This document shows positions 39,801-52,607 of a stretch of DNA of 64,000 bases, piece by piece. Position 1 is the first letter of the stretch, and the number at the start of each line of letters is the position of its first letter. The notes under the pieces are model-generated. The model saw only the letters and a list, made by a program, of their open reading frames with translations, had not been told where the DNA came from and did no database searches. Both the position numbers and the translations under genes were made by a program. Source of the stretch: Hydractinia symbiolongicarpus (Eukaryota; Cnidaria; Hydrozoa; Anthoathecata; Hydractiniidae); NCBI RefSeq assembly GCF_029227915.1, contig NC_079883.1:22134001-22198000 (forward strand), read 5' to 3'.

Positions 39801-40629
39801 ACCCTAATATGGCGTAATAAGTATTTTCTATGTTGCTGCAAAAAATATCTAAGGCGTAGAAATTAAATACTACTATGTAGCACTTAAACAATTTAACAAA
39901 AAAACACTACATTGGCTTCATATTAAAGGTGTAATGGAATAATTTGATCAGCATGAAATTACGGCATATGTACTAAATATAGGAGTAACCCAAATTGCAA
40001 AACATATAACATATCATAATATAAAAGACCGCCATTTTTATTCTTGCTGCTGTCAGTGATTACTTATTATTTTTTGAGGATGTCTACAATATGGGTATTA
40101 TTTGTGCAAATTAAATTTACAGGTAACACAACTCACAGGGAAGGGGAAAAAAATCTTGGATTAATGCATATAAAAAAAAATCAGCAATAAAACATACCCT
40201 AGTAGCATAATGTAGGAGTGTTCCTGAGTCAGTATCTCTATGATTTAGCAAAAGAGAAAGTAAATCTAAGTATTCTTCACTGTCATATTTATCAACCAAT
40301 TCTTTTTTGCTGCGTTCTTCACCATCGCTATCATATTCATCTTCCTCTCGTACTGTAACAACGAATGAGACAAAAACTTAAGACATAAAGTTGAGCTCTG
40401 GTGGATGAAATATAAATTCAAAAAAAGTCTATAAATACTTTAATCAAATTTTCATGAATTTTTTCTTACATGATTGTGCAGCAGAGAGAATTTGTCTGAC
40501 AATATCTGTCCTCTTAGCTAATATTGCAGTCTTCAAGTCAGAAAATGCATCTAAAATTACAGGGTCATCACAAATGTACTCCTCTTGTTCCTCAGCAGCT
40601 TCTATCTTTTCTTCAGTTTTTTCAGTCAT
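21838..40629 (-). CDS. Ankyrin-repeat protein fused to a degenerate GH20 (HEXD-like) domain
   Basis: Exons in order: 40629-40470, 40352-40198, 38666-38512, 38114-37984, 35984-35849, 35506-35367, 34362-34144, 34056-33984, 33380-33280, 33085-32984, 32621-32550, 31839-31808, 30539-30452, 29922-29848, 29143-28969, 28522-28493, 25752-25660, 24322-24136, 23873-23688, 23184-23060, 21997-21838; about 865 residues. Phase breaks at 33984/33380, 32550/31839 and 25660/24322 mean a few small exons are missed. The acidic N-terminus is followed by about five ankyrin repeats (NTVLHWAVSFADLPTVKLII, GVVPLHDGIQRGDKDIVEEL). Then PPPQRMKQFEGLFF resembles the GH20b domain, EEYKIQV and ISDWPSHPHRSVILDF the entry of the GH20 barrel, and GSVWLLFKQSS human HEXD. 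Where active GH20 enzymes read HIGGDE or HIGCDE, this reads FLHVDLRHA, so the catalytic Asp-Glu pair is gone. Likely a non-enzymatic or altered sugar-binding protein; no signal peptide, so intracellular. Confidence 0.7.
24509..24806. mobile_element. tttcgcg inverted-repeat element
   Basis: Starts ttaattttcgcg and ends cgcgaaaattag about 300 bases away, with further tttcgcg motifs inside. A similar element lies at 52803-53132, so this is a dispersed non-coding family. It lies in an intron of the ankyrin/GH20-like gene. Confidence 0.65.
26516..27589 (+). CDS. Intronless ankyrin / coiled-coil / RING protein nested in an intron
   Basis: A single 357-residue frame, MEFLKAIRANDYKKV to IIANVFS. The first true ATG is 26516; the frame can be read five codons further up only from a TTG. 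Residues about 1-165 are ankyrin repeats (SSPLHTATYHGHLDVIRLLI, DTALHIAVKKANFEAVVLLL). About 178-196 are a Pro/Lys linker (KPIPPKPKKPPR), and 200-285 a charged coiled coil. Residues 295-333 are a C3HC4 RING: CPIC, YQCTNGHIYCSDC, SVCPQC, with all eight zinc ligands. It should be an E3 ubiquitin ligase whose ankyrin part picks the substrate; that role is inferred from the domains. The gene lies wholly inside the minus-strand intron 28493-25752 of the ankyrin/GH20-like gene, antisense to it. Lack of introns suggests a retrocopy origin or an intron-poor family. I do not recognise a specific vertebrate orthologue. Confidence 0.88.
   Translation: MEFLKAIRANDYKKVEKKLKKGWNVNQPIEEYNSKDLLCVTIPLCVAAARGFADIAELLMSYGANIHACNTDWSSPLHTATYHGHLDVIRLLIARRVNVNNQDQHGDTALHIAVKKANFEAVVLLLRTNAEIEMKNNTGDTPYDIAMSQNFTRIAQTLTQRKMEIQKQKQLDNPKPIPPKPKKPPRVGKDPEESEKDRLKRQLQELELKEVNESIKTKNEQILKVTDEMRDFEGEVTQVKGKISALDKKLKQLNETLIAKATYKKTLQQDLESLEKKKNKTFVKASAVNEEAFECPICFVLPLPPKQVYQCTNGHIYCSDCKEKPRMSVCPQCRAPIPKDNAIRNLMYEEIIANVFS
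32390..32460 (-). mobile_element. Possible tRNA-derived SINE relic
   Basis: On the minus strand: GGTCTAGTAGTTAACA resembles a box A, and 40 bases on TAGTTTAATCCCC resembles a decayed box B. Confidence 0.35.
37080..37220 (-). mobile_element. tRNA-derived SINE
   Basis: Read on the minus strand it begins GGCTGGCGACTTTGTGGTTAAG (box A), and carries GAGTTCAAACC (box B) about 35 bases later, followed by a non-tRNA body to near 37080. This is the typical head of a tRNA-derived SINE. Sits in an intron of the ankyrin/GH20-like gene. Confidence 0.65.
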
Positions 40630-42740
40630 TTTAACTTTTTTTCTAAAAAATAAGCAACAATAACATAATACAACATCCTAATAATAACACATTTTATAAC
40701 ATCTGATGACAGCCACAAGATGGGACAAAAAATAACTTTCGAGGAAAAGAAATAACAACAACCATGTAAATATTAACTTTTTAATGTAACATCATAAAAA
40801 AGGCAGTTTGTGTATGTAATTATAATTTTATTCATATATGTAATACATAAAAATGATTTAAATAATTGAATTTCACAACATAACATACAGGACTTTAGCA
40901 TACTGTCGTTGGTTAAAAAAGAAGGTTACTAACTAACTATATATATAACTATATAGTTTGTTTTCTTTTGCTTTTCTTCACATTTTTTTAGCACTTTGAA
41001 TATGAATAGTCATAATAAAGTCTTATGCAAATTTTAGTTGTTATATATAATTATTATCATTACACTGATTGCAGTGAAAGATTTATCAAAATCATAAGCC
41101 TAAGACTGGATAACAAAATTTGTAAAAAAGTAAGTAGTCAAAGCAACTTTGCTTGTTTTTTTTCAATCTTCCTGTGACATTCCATTATTGCAACATTGTC
41201 CACAAGAAGTGCCAAAATATTAAAGTTGATAAAAAGGCCTGCATACATAATTTAACTTGAACTTATAGCAAAACACAGTGATGTAAATGTTGGTTATAAA
41301 ATGCTTTCTCTACAAGGTTTCAAGTTTAAAATTATAATGCAGCAAATTTATCGAACTTACTTGGAGTAGGTGAACTTACCGAAGTTCAAGATTTTTATAA
41401 ATTTTCCAAAATGAAACACCTTTTCTACATGATGCATATTTTGAAAGAAACAGGCATAAATTTTCCAAAATGAAACACCTTTCCTACATGATGCATGTTT
41501 TGGAAGAAACAGGTATAAATTTTCCAAAATGAAACACCTTTCCTACATGATGCATATTTTGGAAGAAACAGGTGTAAATTTTGAAAATAAAAAACTTCCC
41601 ATTTTCCTAAGCGTACATTAAGCCCTATTTAATGTAAACAAGGGTCTGGCAACAAAAAACTTTTTAAACACTTCTTAGTTGATTTTTTTGGCGAAGGGGA
41701 GGGGGTGAACAGTTGCGCGTAGAACATTTTTTTGTGATGAAAATGTATCATGTGACAAACAATGTTAACAAACACAGATTTTTACTTAGTACACAAGCCT
41801 TTGGCTTACACCCAAACCATTTTTGTTCATTTTTCAGCAAATAACTTTGGACATGTTAAGTCTGCAAAACATGATGGAAATTATTTTTCACCAACCCTTA
41901 ACAGTATATTTTCCATGTTTTCTGGAAATTTATTTTTTTAAAGAGAAAACAAATTAAAGGGCAAGGGAGTCACACACAAAGTATTATTTATCTACACAGT
42001 TCTTGACAGCCAGAGAAACTGTATTTACTGCGATTCATTCAGAAACAGGGTCTTCGGTAGACACTTCATATTGTCGGACAATGAATTTGGTTTAATTCTG
42101 TATACTACAATACTCCTTGTCGAACAACTTCATCCATAACAAATAAGACATTTGGCATACCATAATCCTCACCAATAAATTTATTTCCTGGCTTATTTGA
42201 TCCAAAAGAAAAAAAAGTATTGAAGAAGATTGTTTTATTTAATTCTTAAAAATATTAAAATGAATAATAAGTTAAAAATTAACAGAAATTCAAATCTTTC
42301 ACTTTAAAACTTATTTGTTTTGCTACTACGTATCGCTTACAGGGCGCTATTATGACAAATACTGCAATTGCAAGATAATATGATTATATAGTGGTTTTCT
42401 AAATGCTTGGATATATAAGTCCTAAAAGTGTTGAAATAAACAAAGAACTTTAGCTAAATTTCATCATTTTCCTTACCTTTTCCTGTCCAAGGTCCTGTTC
42501 CTTTGCAAAGGGCTCACAAAAGACATGATCACACATATATTTTGTAGAATGACCTGACTTTGCAGAATATGCTTGTGGCCTGCTTTGCAATATGGAAGAG
42601 TGACCAGGCCACCATTAATTATATGTTCGAGTTCTCCAACCAATTCAATTAGGTTATAAAAAACTCACATTGATAAGTCGAAAAAACTCCTACAAAGAAT
42701 CAAAGTGATGCTCAGTTACTTATGACAAACAGTTACTTAT
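40630..42740. other. Upstream region of ankyrin/GH20-like gene
   Basis: No exon seen. Presumably holds the promoter of the minus-strand gene starting at 40629. A 59-bp tandem repeat lies at 41396-41582. Confidence 0.55.
41396..41582. repeat. 59-bp tandem repeat, three copies
   Basis: Three copies of a unit holding ttttccaaaatgaaacacct, ctacatgatgcat and gaagaaacagg, at a spacing of 59-60 bases. Copies differ at a few positions only, so the expansion is recent. Confidence 0.9.
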
Positions 42741-43760
42741 GACAAACATGCCCCTTTCAAAACACATAGATTTTCTGGCCGTGTTGAGGCATGGGTCACT
42801 GATGAATTAATAATAGCCATCAAAGAAAGAGACTTCTTGAAACGGAAAGCATCAAAAACAAAATCCATCATAGACTGGGAAGCTTTCAAACAAAAAAGGA
42901 ACCAGGTAATAGGTCTCAAAAATCGACTCAAAAACGAGTACTATAATGACGTTTTGCAGGACTTTCAAAAACGGCCAAAACAACTTTGGAAAACCCTAAA
43001 AAAACTGGTTCCTGATAAGTCAGGCAATACTACCTCGATAAAACGAGTAGTCCAAAACGATGGTACAGAAACTTCTCACCCAAAAGAAATTTCCAACACA
43101 TTCAATTCATTTTTTGTCAGTGTTGGTGCAAAACTAGCCTCTAAATTTTCTTCTGACACTACTAATGTTAATCCACCTGTTAGCAGACACGATTTTCGGT
43201 GGGCTCGTATTGAGACCAAAAGTGTCGAAAAAATAATTAGATCACTAAAACTTAATAAAGCTACAGGCTTGGACGGAATTGGTTCACGACTGCTAAAAGC
43301 AGGTTCGTCAGTTTTAAGTATTTATTTATCAAGTCTTTTCAACAAATCTTTATTTACTGGTTATGTACCTAAATGTTGGAAGACTAAAAGGGTCTCGCCT
43401 ATTTTTAAAAGTGGCAATAAAACAGATCCTACTAATTATCGGCCTATCTCCATTTTGCCAATTCCTATGAAAATTTTTGAAAAGTTAGTGCATGAGCAAA
43501 TGTCTCATTTTATTTCTGAGCACAACTTCCTGAATGACAGACAGTCCGGATTTCGAAAACTCTTTTCCACAGAAACTGCAGTAGTCGATGTCTCTGATTT
43601 TATTCTTACTGAGCTCGACCAACATAACTTTGTTTGTGCTGTGCTCATTGACCTTAAAAAAGCTTTTGACACTGTTGATCATAAAATTTTGTTAAAAAAA
43701 CTATGGTGTTTTGGCATCAGAGATGCTGCCTTTGACTGGTTCTGTAAACAAAGATTCTAG
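42741..43760 (+). mobile_element. LINE reverse-transcriptase fragment (jockey/CR1/L2-like)
   Basis: An open frame from DKHAPFKTHRF onward matches the region just after the endonuclease of LINE ORF2 (EAWVTDELIIAIKERDF). It runs through the first reverse-transcriptase motifs: LNKATGLDGI, FKSGNKTDPTNYRPISILP, QSGFR and, with the first catalytic Asp, LIDLKKAFDTVDHKILL. It stops after FDWFCKQRF at 43758, before the YxDD motif, so the rest of the polymerase is missing and the element is dead. It has no endonuclease upstream. The sequence after the stop (ending near cgaataaaac at 43830) may be the 3' UTR joined by an internal deletion. Confidence 0.85.
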
Positions 43761-44199
43761 CAAGTCATCTATAAGGACCAAGAACTCTGATGAAATTTCC
43801 CTCATCCCTACTTTTTTGACTTACGAATAAAACTTTGTCTTGTGATTAAAAAATAAATATTTTCCTTGATATATTGGCTATTTTAGCTTATAAAACTATA
43901 CCAACAGTTGATTATCCACGCGATAGGATTAGCTATAGCTAGCTATTAGAAACACGTAGTAATCCACATAATTACAGCTGCAGTGTTTACAAATTACTCC
44001 GCCATTATGAAATGGGGCTGTTACTTCATTTTAACTTTTATAAGTTGTATGAAATGTGTCTATTTTCATGACCAGTATAAACAATAGCCCCGAATCTTCC
44101 GCAACTTTTTAGGCATATACGGGTTTCAAGGATACACGGCATTTAAATCAAAATATTTTTTAGGAAAAATATATCTTAACAATATTATTTATAATTTAT

Positions 44200-44960
44200 T
44201 TATAATATTTTGTCAGTGGGTTTAACCAATGCTTTTATTAAATCTGTAATAGCAACTGCACTATGAATGAACGAAACAATTTTTCCTCCTCTGGTGTGCA
44301 TATGTTGTAAATTCTGCCTCCGCAACATTCTGTATGCATTTCTTGTGAGGCTTTGTGATACAACTTGTGTTTCCAATAAAAACTGTTGTTTGTATTTATT
44401 GTTTGTATTTTTGGAAACCAAGAAGGTCATGAATGCGTATTAGGATATTTACCTTACAAAAAACCAACTTAAAATAGAATGTGTGTGAACGAACAAAAAA
44501 CAGTCTGTTTAGTTCTTAACATAAGCGTTAAATGGAGATTTTGATGCGAAAAATAGTCCCGAAAGTATGATGCCGATAATTTTTTTAGATTTTTGGTTAA
44601 CGTCATCGTTGTACGTCATTAAATCGTTTTTCAGAAGTCAAAATTTCTGCCGTGAAATGTTTCATACTCGACATCAATTGGCACATTTCACAACAAAACA
44701 TGCCGAATGACATTGAGGGGCCAACATATAGTTTGGCAAAAGTAGGACACTAAATCCTGAAATTAGATAAAATAATTAACAAAATTTTTTTAAAATCTTT
44801 TTACAAGTTATTGAGAACTAGATAGTTTGCTAAGGTCTTAACGCATCATGCTCACATGAGCTAATCGTTAGCCCAAATAGAACCACACCTGAATAAGATT
44901 TTTAACTAAATTTAATTCAAGTCTTTTTCGTTTCTTCTGGTCATCGCTAATTCTCTTTGT
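44200..44960 (-). CDS. Unidentified small gene, last two exons
   Basis: Two exons join in phase 0: 44960-44889 (TKRISDDQKKRKRLELNLVK...) between cag and gtgtgg, and 44382-44200 (FLLETQVVSQSLTRNAYRML...) ending IKALVKPTDKIL and TAA. Both are flanked by good splice sites and are rich in Lys, Arg and Leu, predicted helical. I do not recognise a family. The 5' exon was not found; it should lie between 44960 and 46600. It could also be alternative 3' exons of the J-domain gene upstream, which ends at 46617 on the same strand. Confidence 0.4.
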
Positions 44961-45819
44961 CTGAAACATATTTAGCAGCAAAAAACAGTATGTTTATATT
45001 TTTTCATTCTTTCACAACATGCATCCAATTTAAAAATGAAGTTTTTTTATGATAAAACAGCGGGTAAATTGATATTTTAAAGATCGGAATCCGCAAATTC
45101 GATCCCAGGACTTGTTGTATCTTTTTGTATTATTCTAAGGCTAGCAAACATACCTGCAAATAAGCACATCACCGACAAGAGACAATAAGCCCTAGGAATA
45201 TGCAAAATCCGTAAAAGTGTACGCAATACAACGCTGTGAAACGTTACCTGTTTTACGAATGTTTCTAGAAAATTTAGTTGATAAACTAAAGATTTGCCAG
45301 GTTATTGAGCTAGCAATGTTTTGGTAGGTAGGCTGATACAACATCATACACATGGCCATCACAATTAATTGAACAAGAAAAAGACTATTTTATTGTGTTT
45401 TGCAACTAGTCACCAGATTTCATAGCGTTTATCTCTTTATTGATCAAAGTGAAAGACTGTGGGAGACCTGCTTTAAAGCCTCACCACATAGGAAAAAAGT
45501 TGAACATGGCTACTAACTATTATGGCCTCGATATTCGATCTTGGCAGTAGCAAAATGATAGAAAATACAAATACATCAGGTATAGTCATATCGAGTTCTA
45601 TATCGAGTTATAACGACATAATCAACAACAGAAAAAAAACATGAGTGTTGAGGTGAAGGTTGTTTTTATTTACACACACGGTCAAATTTGACCTAATTAG
45701 TCCTAACTCTACCAGCCACACAAGAAGCACCTAATCGCACAGTGAGTAAAATATTCGTTTAATAAATAATAATAACGATAACAAGTATTGTCATTATCTT
45801 TTTACAAATGATTATTTAC

Positions 45820-45870
45820 AACTTCGTCCCCAGGGCATCAAAAGATACAAGATGCCCTGGGGACGAGGTT
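45820..45870. mobile_element. Short inverted-repeat element, ctcg-cccaggg family
   Basis: aacttcgtccccagggcatc and gatgccctggggacgaggtt are inverted copies around a spacer of about 12 bases; the smallest complete copy in the window. Confidence 0.8.
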
Positions 45871-46616
45871 GGATTAATTAAATAATCACAGTGCTCATAT
45901 TTTTATAAGCAACCAGTTCATGTGCAACAGTACTATAATCTGAAAGATTTCTAAGCAACATTGGTGTAAACAACATTGGATACAGGCAATACAATTTTGG
46001 CTTTGGTTGCATCTTCTGAAAAGGCATTACCAGGCTTACATTATTTTTAACAATATTCGTGTCATTCTTCTCTGGTTTTGAATTGAGTAGTTACTCAATA
46101 GACAAACTCGATTAAAGAGGTCGATACTAAAAATGATTCTTATTCCTAAGTTCCTTAGCAAAAGGTATAACAAAGTACTTAATTTCGTAAATATTTCTGT
46201 TCGTTAAGTGCCTCAATTCCTACCTGTAAGTTACGGTCAAACCCTTTATATAGCCGGGCTTCCTAAGAATAGCCTCGTTTTTAAAATAATTATTTTCTTT
46301 AAATCTAAATAAAATCCAACCAGAATATTATATTGGTGTAAAAACTTCATTTTTGTCATGATAATTTGATATTCTATCTGAATATTTGAAGAGCACAGAA
46401 CCATTAAAAAATTTTGGATGACGGCATAATTATTATAATTAATAAAATTCGGAAAAGGTGTTTTGGGGCTTTGAGGGAAAACATAACATTATCTCCACAA
46501 CTGTGTTGGGTGAACACTAATGATTTTTGGCTGCGATTTATATGATCTTAAAAAATTTTCCAACCCAAGTACTAGGTCGTTAAAGTTAAGTTGCTTATAA
46601 AAAGAAATGTACAAAT

Positions 46617-48519
46617 TCAATCAGATCTTCTTGAATTTTTGATCACCTCCATTGCTACTTGAACTTTTATAAAATCTTCATCTTTTCCGGAAGCTTTGTC
46701 TGGGTGGTATTTTCGTGACAGTTGGTGATACGCTTGATTGATCTTATCATTTGAGTCTGTTGGTTTCACTCCAAGATAATTATAAGCCTCTTCAAGCGCT
46801 GCGGATTTAGGAATTCCGAATATCCATTGTGTCAAGCGATCTGAGATTGTTTCTCCAAGGTAATGCCCAAATATAGAACCAAATATTCCTCCTTTAGTAA
46901 AAAAAACATACTTAAGTAAGTGCGCAGTATTTTCTTTTGGATGTATTTTTGCAACCTTATCCTCAGGGTATTTTGCTTTGTTTATGGAATTCAATAGCGG
47001 CCACTTCGTGATAACGGTTAAGAGTCTGTAAGACCCTGGGGACGAGATTGATATTTTCCACATTAATTTCAAATGCAAAACTATACATGAGAAGTTTCCA
47101 CGAGGATGCACATTATATTATAAATTGACCAACGCAATGTATTTATATTGGTTTGGCACCTTCTGCAAAGAAAATCATTAACTTACACTGGCAATGTACG
47201 GAATAGGCCTGTAGAAGTGTCATTGGCCAACTATAATCTTTTTTATTTTTTCATTAGTTTTGTCGAGTTTATTAACCAGGGAGATTTTAAGAAAATATAC
47301 TTTTTAATCAAAAATGGAAAGAAGTGCTAGTGAGCTTGGTACTACTCTTTTATCACATGCTCGTCCGTTAACAAAGAGGTGTATCGGTTTAGTCTGTGTT
47401 GTTGTTTCCGTAAAAGAAAATTCATATTCTAGGTTGTTAGTTTCTTTCCCTTTACAAGGTTTTCTCCTAATGAGTTAAGCCAAAACGAAAGAAAATAAAA
47501 ACAGGACGAAAAAACCCTCTACTTTACGCACAAAAAGTCTCATGAATTTATCCCGCCCGTCTCAGCAATAATTCAGTGATAGACCTTGCTATAATCTGAT
47601 AAACAAGACATTTCCTGCAGATTTTCAGGATCAATATATTATAGAGATTTTATCAGAGTTAAAAACGCAGACCGAGCACAATTTTTTATACCACAAGGAA
47701 ATCAGAATAGTCAAGGTAAAATAAAATTACACTGGATCGCAAACGAATTTTCTGCGGTCAGAATACTAAAGAATAGAATAAAGCAATTGATTTATCAGCA
47801 CACCTACCTGCAAACACATAGGCTGGCCCGCCACCTACATAACCTACCAACGCGGCCGCTCCTAACCCACCACCAGCACCACCCGTTAAACCTGAAGCAG
47901 TATCTATAATATTCTTCACGCATCTCACACCGGTTATCTCCCCTTTCCACCAACGTCTGATGTTAATAACTGCGTCATAGGCCAAATAAACTGACGAAAG
48001 AGCAACCATAATCGGAGTCCCTCCATGCTTTGTCACCAACCCAGTTAATTCATCAGCTACCAACACTAAGTTTTTCGAATGTAAGCTCAAACAAACTTCT
48101 TTTATCATAGGTAGCAACTCTTTCTGGCCTTCCACGCCGATAATTTCCCAAATTTTTGCCAGTTCTGGAAAGGATTTGCTAATTTGTAATTTTGCAACTG
48201 AAAAATGATAATTTTGGCCATCATGGCTCGGTGAACCGTTTACGTCTAAAAGATTTTGATATATTTCGGACATAGTTTTACGAAATTGAGGATCTCGCTT
48301 TGCTTCCTTGGTATCAGCCGCTAAATTTGATGCATACATTTTAAAGGCATCTTCAGAAGACGTTGCCATGTTCAGGGTCTTCCATACAGGAGATTCGCCG
48401 CCTTTATATTCTTTCTCTTCCTGGTCAAGATACCATAACGTTCTTGAAAAATCTTCCGGGTTGTGCTTAAAAAATTTAAAGATAAGTTTTCGGATATCAT
48501 CTTTCGAATTTTCTCCAGT
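46617..48519 (-). CDS. Glycine-zipper and J-domain protein, last two exons
   Basis: Exons 48519-47808 and 46891-46617 join in frame, giving at least 328 residues; the frame is open at the 48519 acceptor, so a 5' exon lies upstream. The first ~190 residues are soluble and helical (TGENSKDDIRKLIFKFF onward). Then comes a hydrophobic glycine-rich stretch, GLTGGAGGGLGAAALVGYVG and FAGGIFGSIFGHYLGE, which resembles a glycine zipper or a membrane hairpin and runs across the splice joint. The C-terminal 70 residues are a J domain, AYNYLGVKPTDSNDKINQAY with the HPD motif in SRKYHPDK. J domains stimulate Hsp70; the glycine-rich part suggests a membrane-associated co-chaperone, which is inference. The order, J domain at the extreme C-terminus, is unlike the usual DNAJA/B/C layouts I know, and I recognise no named orthologue. 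Confidence 0.75.
47111..47807. other. Intron of J-domain gene
   Basis: Lies in the 46892-47807 intron. No exon seen. A solitary end motif of the ctcg-cccaggg family (gaccctggggacgag) occurs at about 47031. Confidence 0.5.
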
Positions 48520-48731
48520 CTAAAATTATAAAAAATACGATTTTATAGAACAAACTACATCAGACATATGTCTTTAAAAGGCCAAAACTTTAGAACATGC
48601 TAAGAACATCATTTAGGGCTTTATTAATACTAAAAACTACTGAATTATTTCTTCTAAATGAGCTTCTAAATGCTTGGGTAAGGAGGGGGGGGGTCAGGGT
48701 GATTTGTCCCCCCCTCTTTAATTTCTAAAGT

Positions 48732-49269
<538 letters not shown>

Positions 49270-52200
49270 ACCCAAAATGGTAGCTTAGCTGGGCAGTGGC
49301 AAGAAGCACGCAATGCGGTATAAAAAGGACGGACGAACCCGTGGATGTTCCGCGGGCTAACGACTAGTTTAAATAATTAATCAAATTAATCAAAAAATTG
49401 ATTGCCATGACAACACTTCGGCATATGGGAAATTAAAGCTAAATAAAAACTAGGAAAAAGAACAAAATATCAAGGTGTAACTATAAAGACATATAAAGTT
49501 ATGGGAAAAAGTTAAATATGCGGAATCAGCCCCCGTTCCCCAGCACGAACAGGGTTAAACTTTAAAAAAGAATTACAAAAGAGGAGAAATATTAAGAACA
49601 GAGAACATTTGAAAGGCCCACAATAAGCGTACCGGTGACGAGAGACAGAAAACTCTGGAAATGAGATTCTTTGCTGCTACCAAATTAATAAAAAAAGCAA
49701 AACGGCCTGGGAACGAGGTTGAAAAAATGTCATCACATAAAATTACCAATAAAATGTCTGAAGGAGGTTTATTATTGCTAGATTTAAAAAATCCATTGCA
49801 AAAACTTACCGAATCTCCACATGTTATGATGAAGAAGGTCAATATTAACGTTATGAAAAAATAATACATCCTGCAACGTTGCAAACAAGATCCAACTAAA
49901 ACAGAAACTTTATTTTTCGTATTTATGCTTGTCATATGGAAATTCCCTGTGATCGGAAGCAATAACAAAAAAGGAAAATTACAAGTTTTATAAAGCGACG
50001 GTGTCTGGTGGACTTCAATACTTATTTTAGGCTTTATTTTGCTTCTAAGTTGCGTGCGCTCATTATCCGAAGTTTATATATTTTTTTGTATTCGGTTCAG
50101 CGCAGTAGTTAGCACTTCTTCCTCAGATGATAGGCTTAAAATGTATCCTGTGCACACGTCACTCCCATATCCACTATGATCAACAACCAATCACATTTTC
50201 ATTGTAACTTCCATTCTGTTTCAGAAGGGCTAAAACATGGTGAATTTTATACTTTTCTTCTTATGCAACTTTTTTGAATTTTTTTTTGACATGACAGGCT
50301 TTTTTACGCAGTTGGATTCAATTATTGTGTCTTAATAATTTATCATCATTGATTTCTACACATCTTTTTTGGAAAAACTAGATTTTTTTTGGGGGGGAGG
50401 TACATAAATTGGTCACGTTGAAATTCACTCTGAGCATCTTTTTTTACTTCAACATGTGTTTAAAACCACCTTGACAGCATTATTACTATAGCAACAAAAA
50501 GGGTTTTTCTTAACATACACACTATTTTATTTTTCAAGCAATCTTTTGGATTATTAGCGAGGGCTTAGCCAAGAGACCCAGCCCAATTTTTTTACTACCG
50601 GGAAATCGGAATAGCAGGTGGGAAAAATTACGCTGGGTCGTAAACGAATTTTGCTTTTTGATTGTCTACTTCTATTGTTATTTGCTCACATGATCATTAT
50701 CAAAATCCTTTCTTCTTTAAAATTTTGAGCTAGAATGGTCTCACTCACCCGAACAAACGTGATCAATTCCCACATTATTTAGGAGGTTAAGATGTGGCTA
50801 CGCTGGCTTAATGCTCATTCTTCTTTGATTTTAAATCGAGGATTGCTCTGAAAATTATTTTGTGATAATTGGTGAATTTGAATTTATGGTTTTGCTCTGG
50901 CATATTCTTTTGCGTCTAAGCTTTCGCATGAGAGAAACTCAATTTAATATTCTTGAAGGAAGCTTAGTTGACTAGGCTAGCTTGTGCTCTCTATCGCAAT
51001 CAAAACAGAGAGGTTTTAATAAATAGTCTTTCTTTGTTCTTACAACTTGTCTATTTTGTGCTCAGGGTAGTTTTTCATCAAAGTCGAAATTTGAAACTGG
51101 AATTTAAAGTCTTATCGCTTGCCCATAATTTCACATTAAAACTATTTGCGAAGTATCTTGAATGCTTTTATGACAATAAAAGGGGTATTTCCTAACTTCC
51201 ACTAAACTCTGCTAACATTATTTTTAAAAAATCGTTAGACATGGTTGGAAGCACAAAAGTCTAAACTGCGGGCGTCTGACGCGCGAATTAAAACAAAACA
51301 AATTCAGTACACACGCGAATAGTTTTCAGTTGATTAAACCAAAAATTATTGACTTCGTTCCCAATCCCCGGATAAAATAATGCTTTTTGTAAATGACAAC
51401 TTTTCGACTATTTCCAAAGTTGCTAAACATTGCTAAAATTCAGCGTTGGCAGACTTTGCTTTTGCAAATGTGTAGGGCAGCTAAAATATGCTACTAGCAA
51501 TTTCTCTGGTTGATGTTCGCGGTATGGCACAATCCGTGCAATGGGCTCCCAAGGTCCGTTAACAATGGGGAATATTTTGCACTACAAGTTTTACCTATCA
51601 ACATTTGCACCCTGACATCCAGCGGATAAAGCAACCTCGCCCCTAGCCACTTTGACATCATGCAAAACATTTAGGGGACGAGGATGAGATGAATTATTTG
51701 TCTTTGTCTTGTCTTGTCCTAAGAAAAGCGGTAGAAATGCGAAATATAGAAATTAAATGTAGAGAAATGTAATATGCCAGAGTCATACCGTCACAATTAT
51801 TATTGATGTAGAAGAGATGTTGCCTGGCACAGGTTGGTCATGGGACACACAAAAACTCCCCCAACACACTGGAAATTTTGGAAAGATAATGAAGTCTTGA
51901 TAGATAATTCACCACTTTCCTCAAAACACTCAGTGCTACCATACAACTATAAATCGCAACACGACCTAACAGTATCATTTATATTCCCCAGATAATAAAC
52001 AAAAATAAATATGAAATAATATACATTTCTATTACAAAATAAAAAACAAATACTGCCCGAGAAGAATCTTTTCGCGAACGTAAACAGTCGCTAAATTCGT
52101 TGCGTTTTTGGCGAAAAGAAAAACGTTTGAAAGAGAAAATCTGTTCTGCCAATGACACAGTTGAATATAGACAAGATATTTTTTGTCATCCTACTTAGGC

Positions 52201-52607
52201 CTTCAACAAAAATCAGTAACAAGAAAAACCTTGCTAAATAAGTCAGACTTTTTAAAAGACAAAATGTCTTATTAGAAGAGGAAAATCTTCGTATATGGAG
52301 TTAAAAATTGCCAAAGCCAGTGGTTAGTAGAAACACATCAACACAGTATATCAAAAATAAATGTTAAGAATTTTCGATCACTTTAAGACAACCGAAAAAA
52401 ATATCTATTGGTCAGAAGTCTATAGTAATATAGCCAACTGATTCTAAATAAGGAAGAATTGAATAACTCGACGGAGTCTCTTCTGATGAATATAATGTTT
52501 GTAACACTGCATCGGTAGAAAAATGTTGGCGTGTCTACCATTTCGACTAACACTGAAGTCGCATCATTTCAAAGAACTTTAAAAAAGACATCGCAACAGA
52601 CAATTTG
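49270..52607. other. Stretch between J-domain gene and Rab27
   Basis: No convincing exon. Should hold the 5' exon and promoter of the J-domain gene. A box A-like gcgcagtagttagcac at about 50101 hints at another SINE relic. A ctcg-cccaggg family relic lies at about 51632-51687. Confidence 0.5.

Noticed and set aside
42741-43760. Intact retrotransposon gene
   Set aside because: The reverse transcriptase ends before the YxDD motif and no endonuclease precedes it, so the element cannot move by itself.
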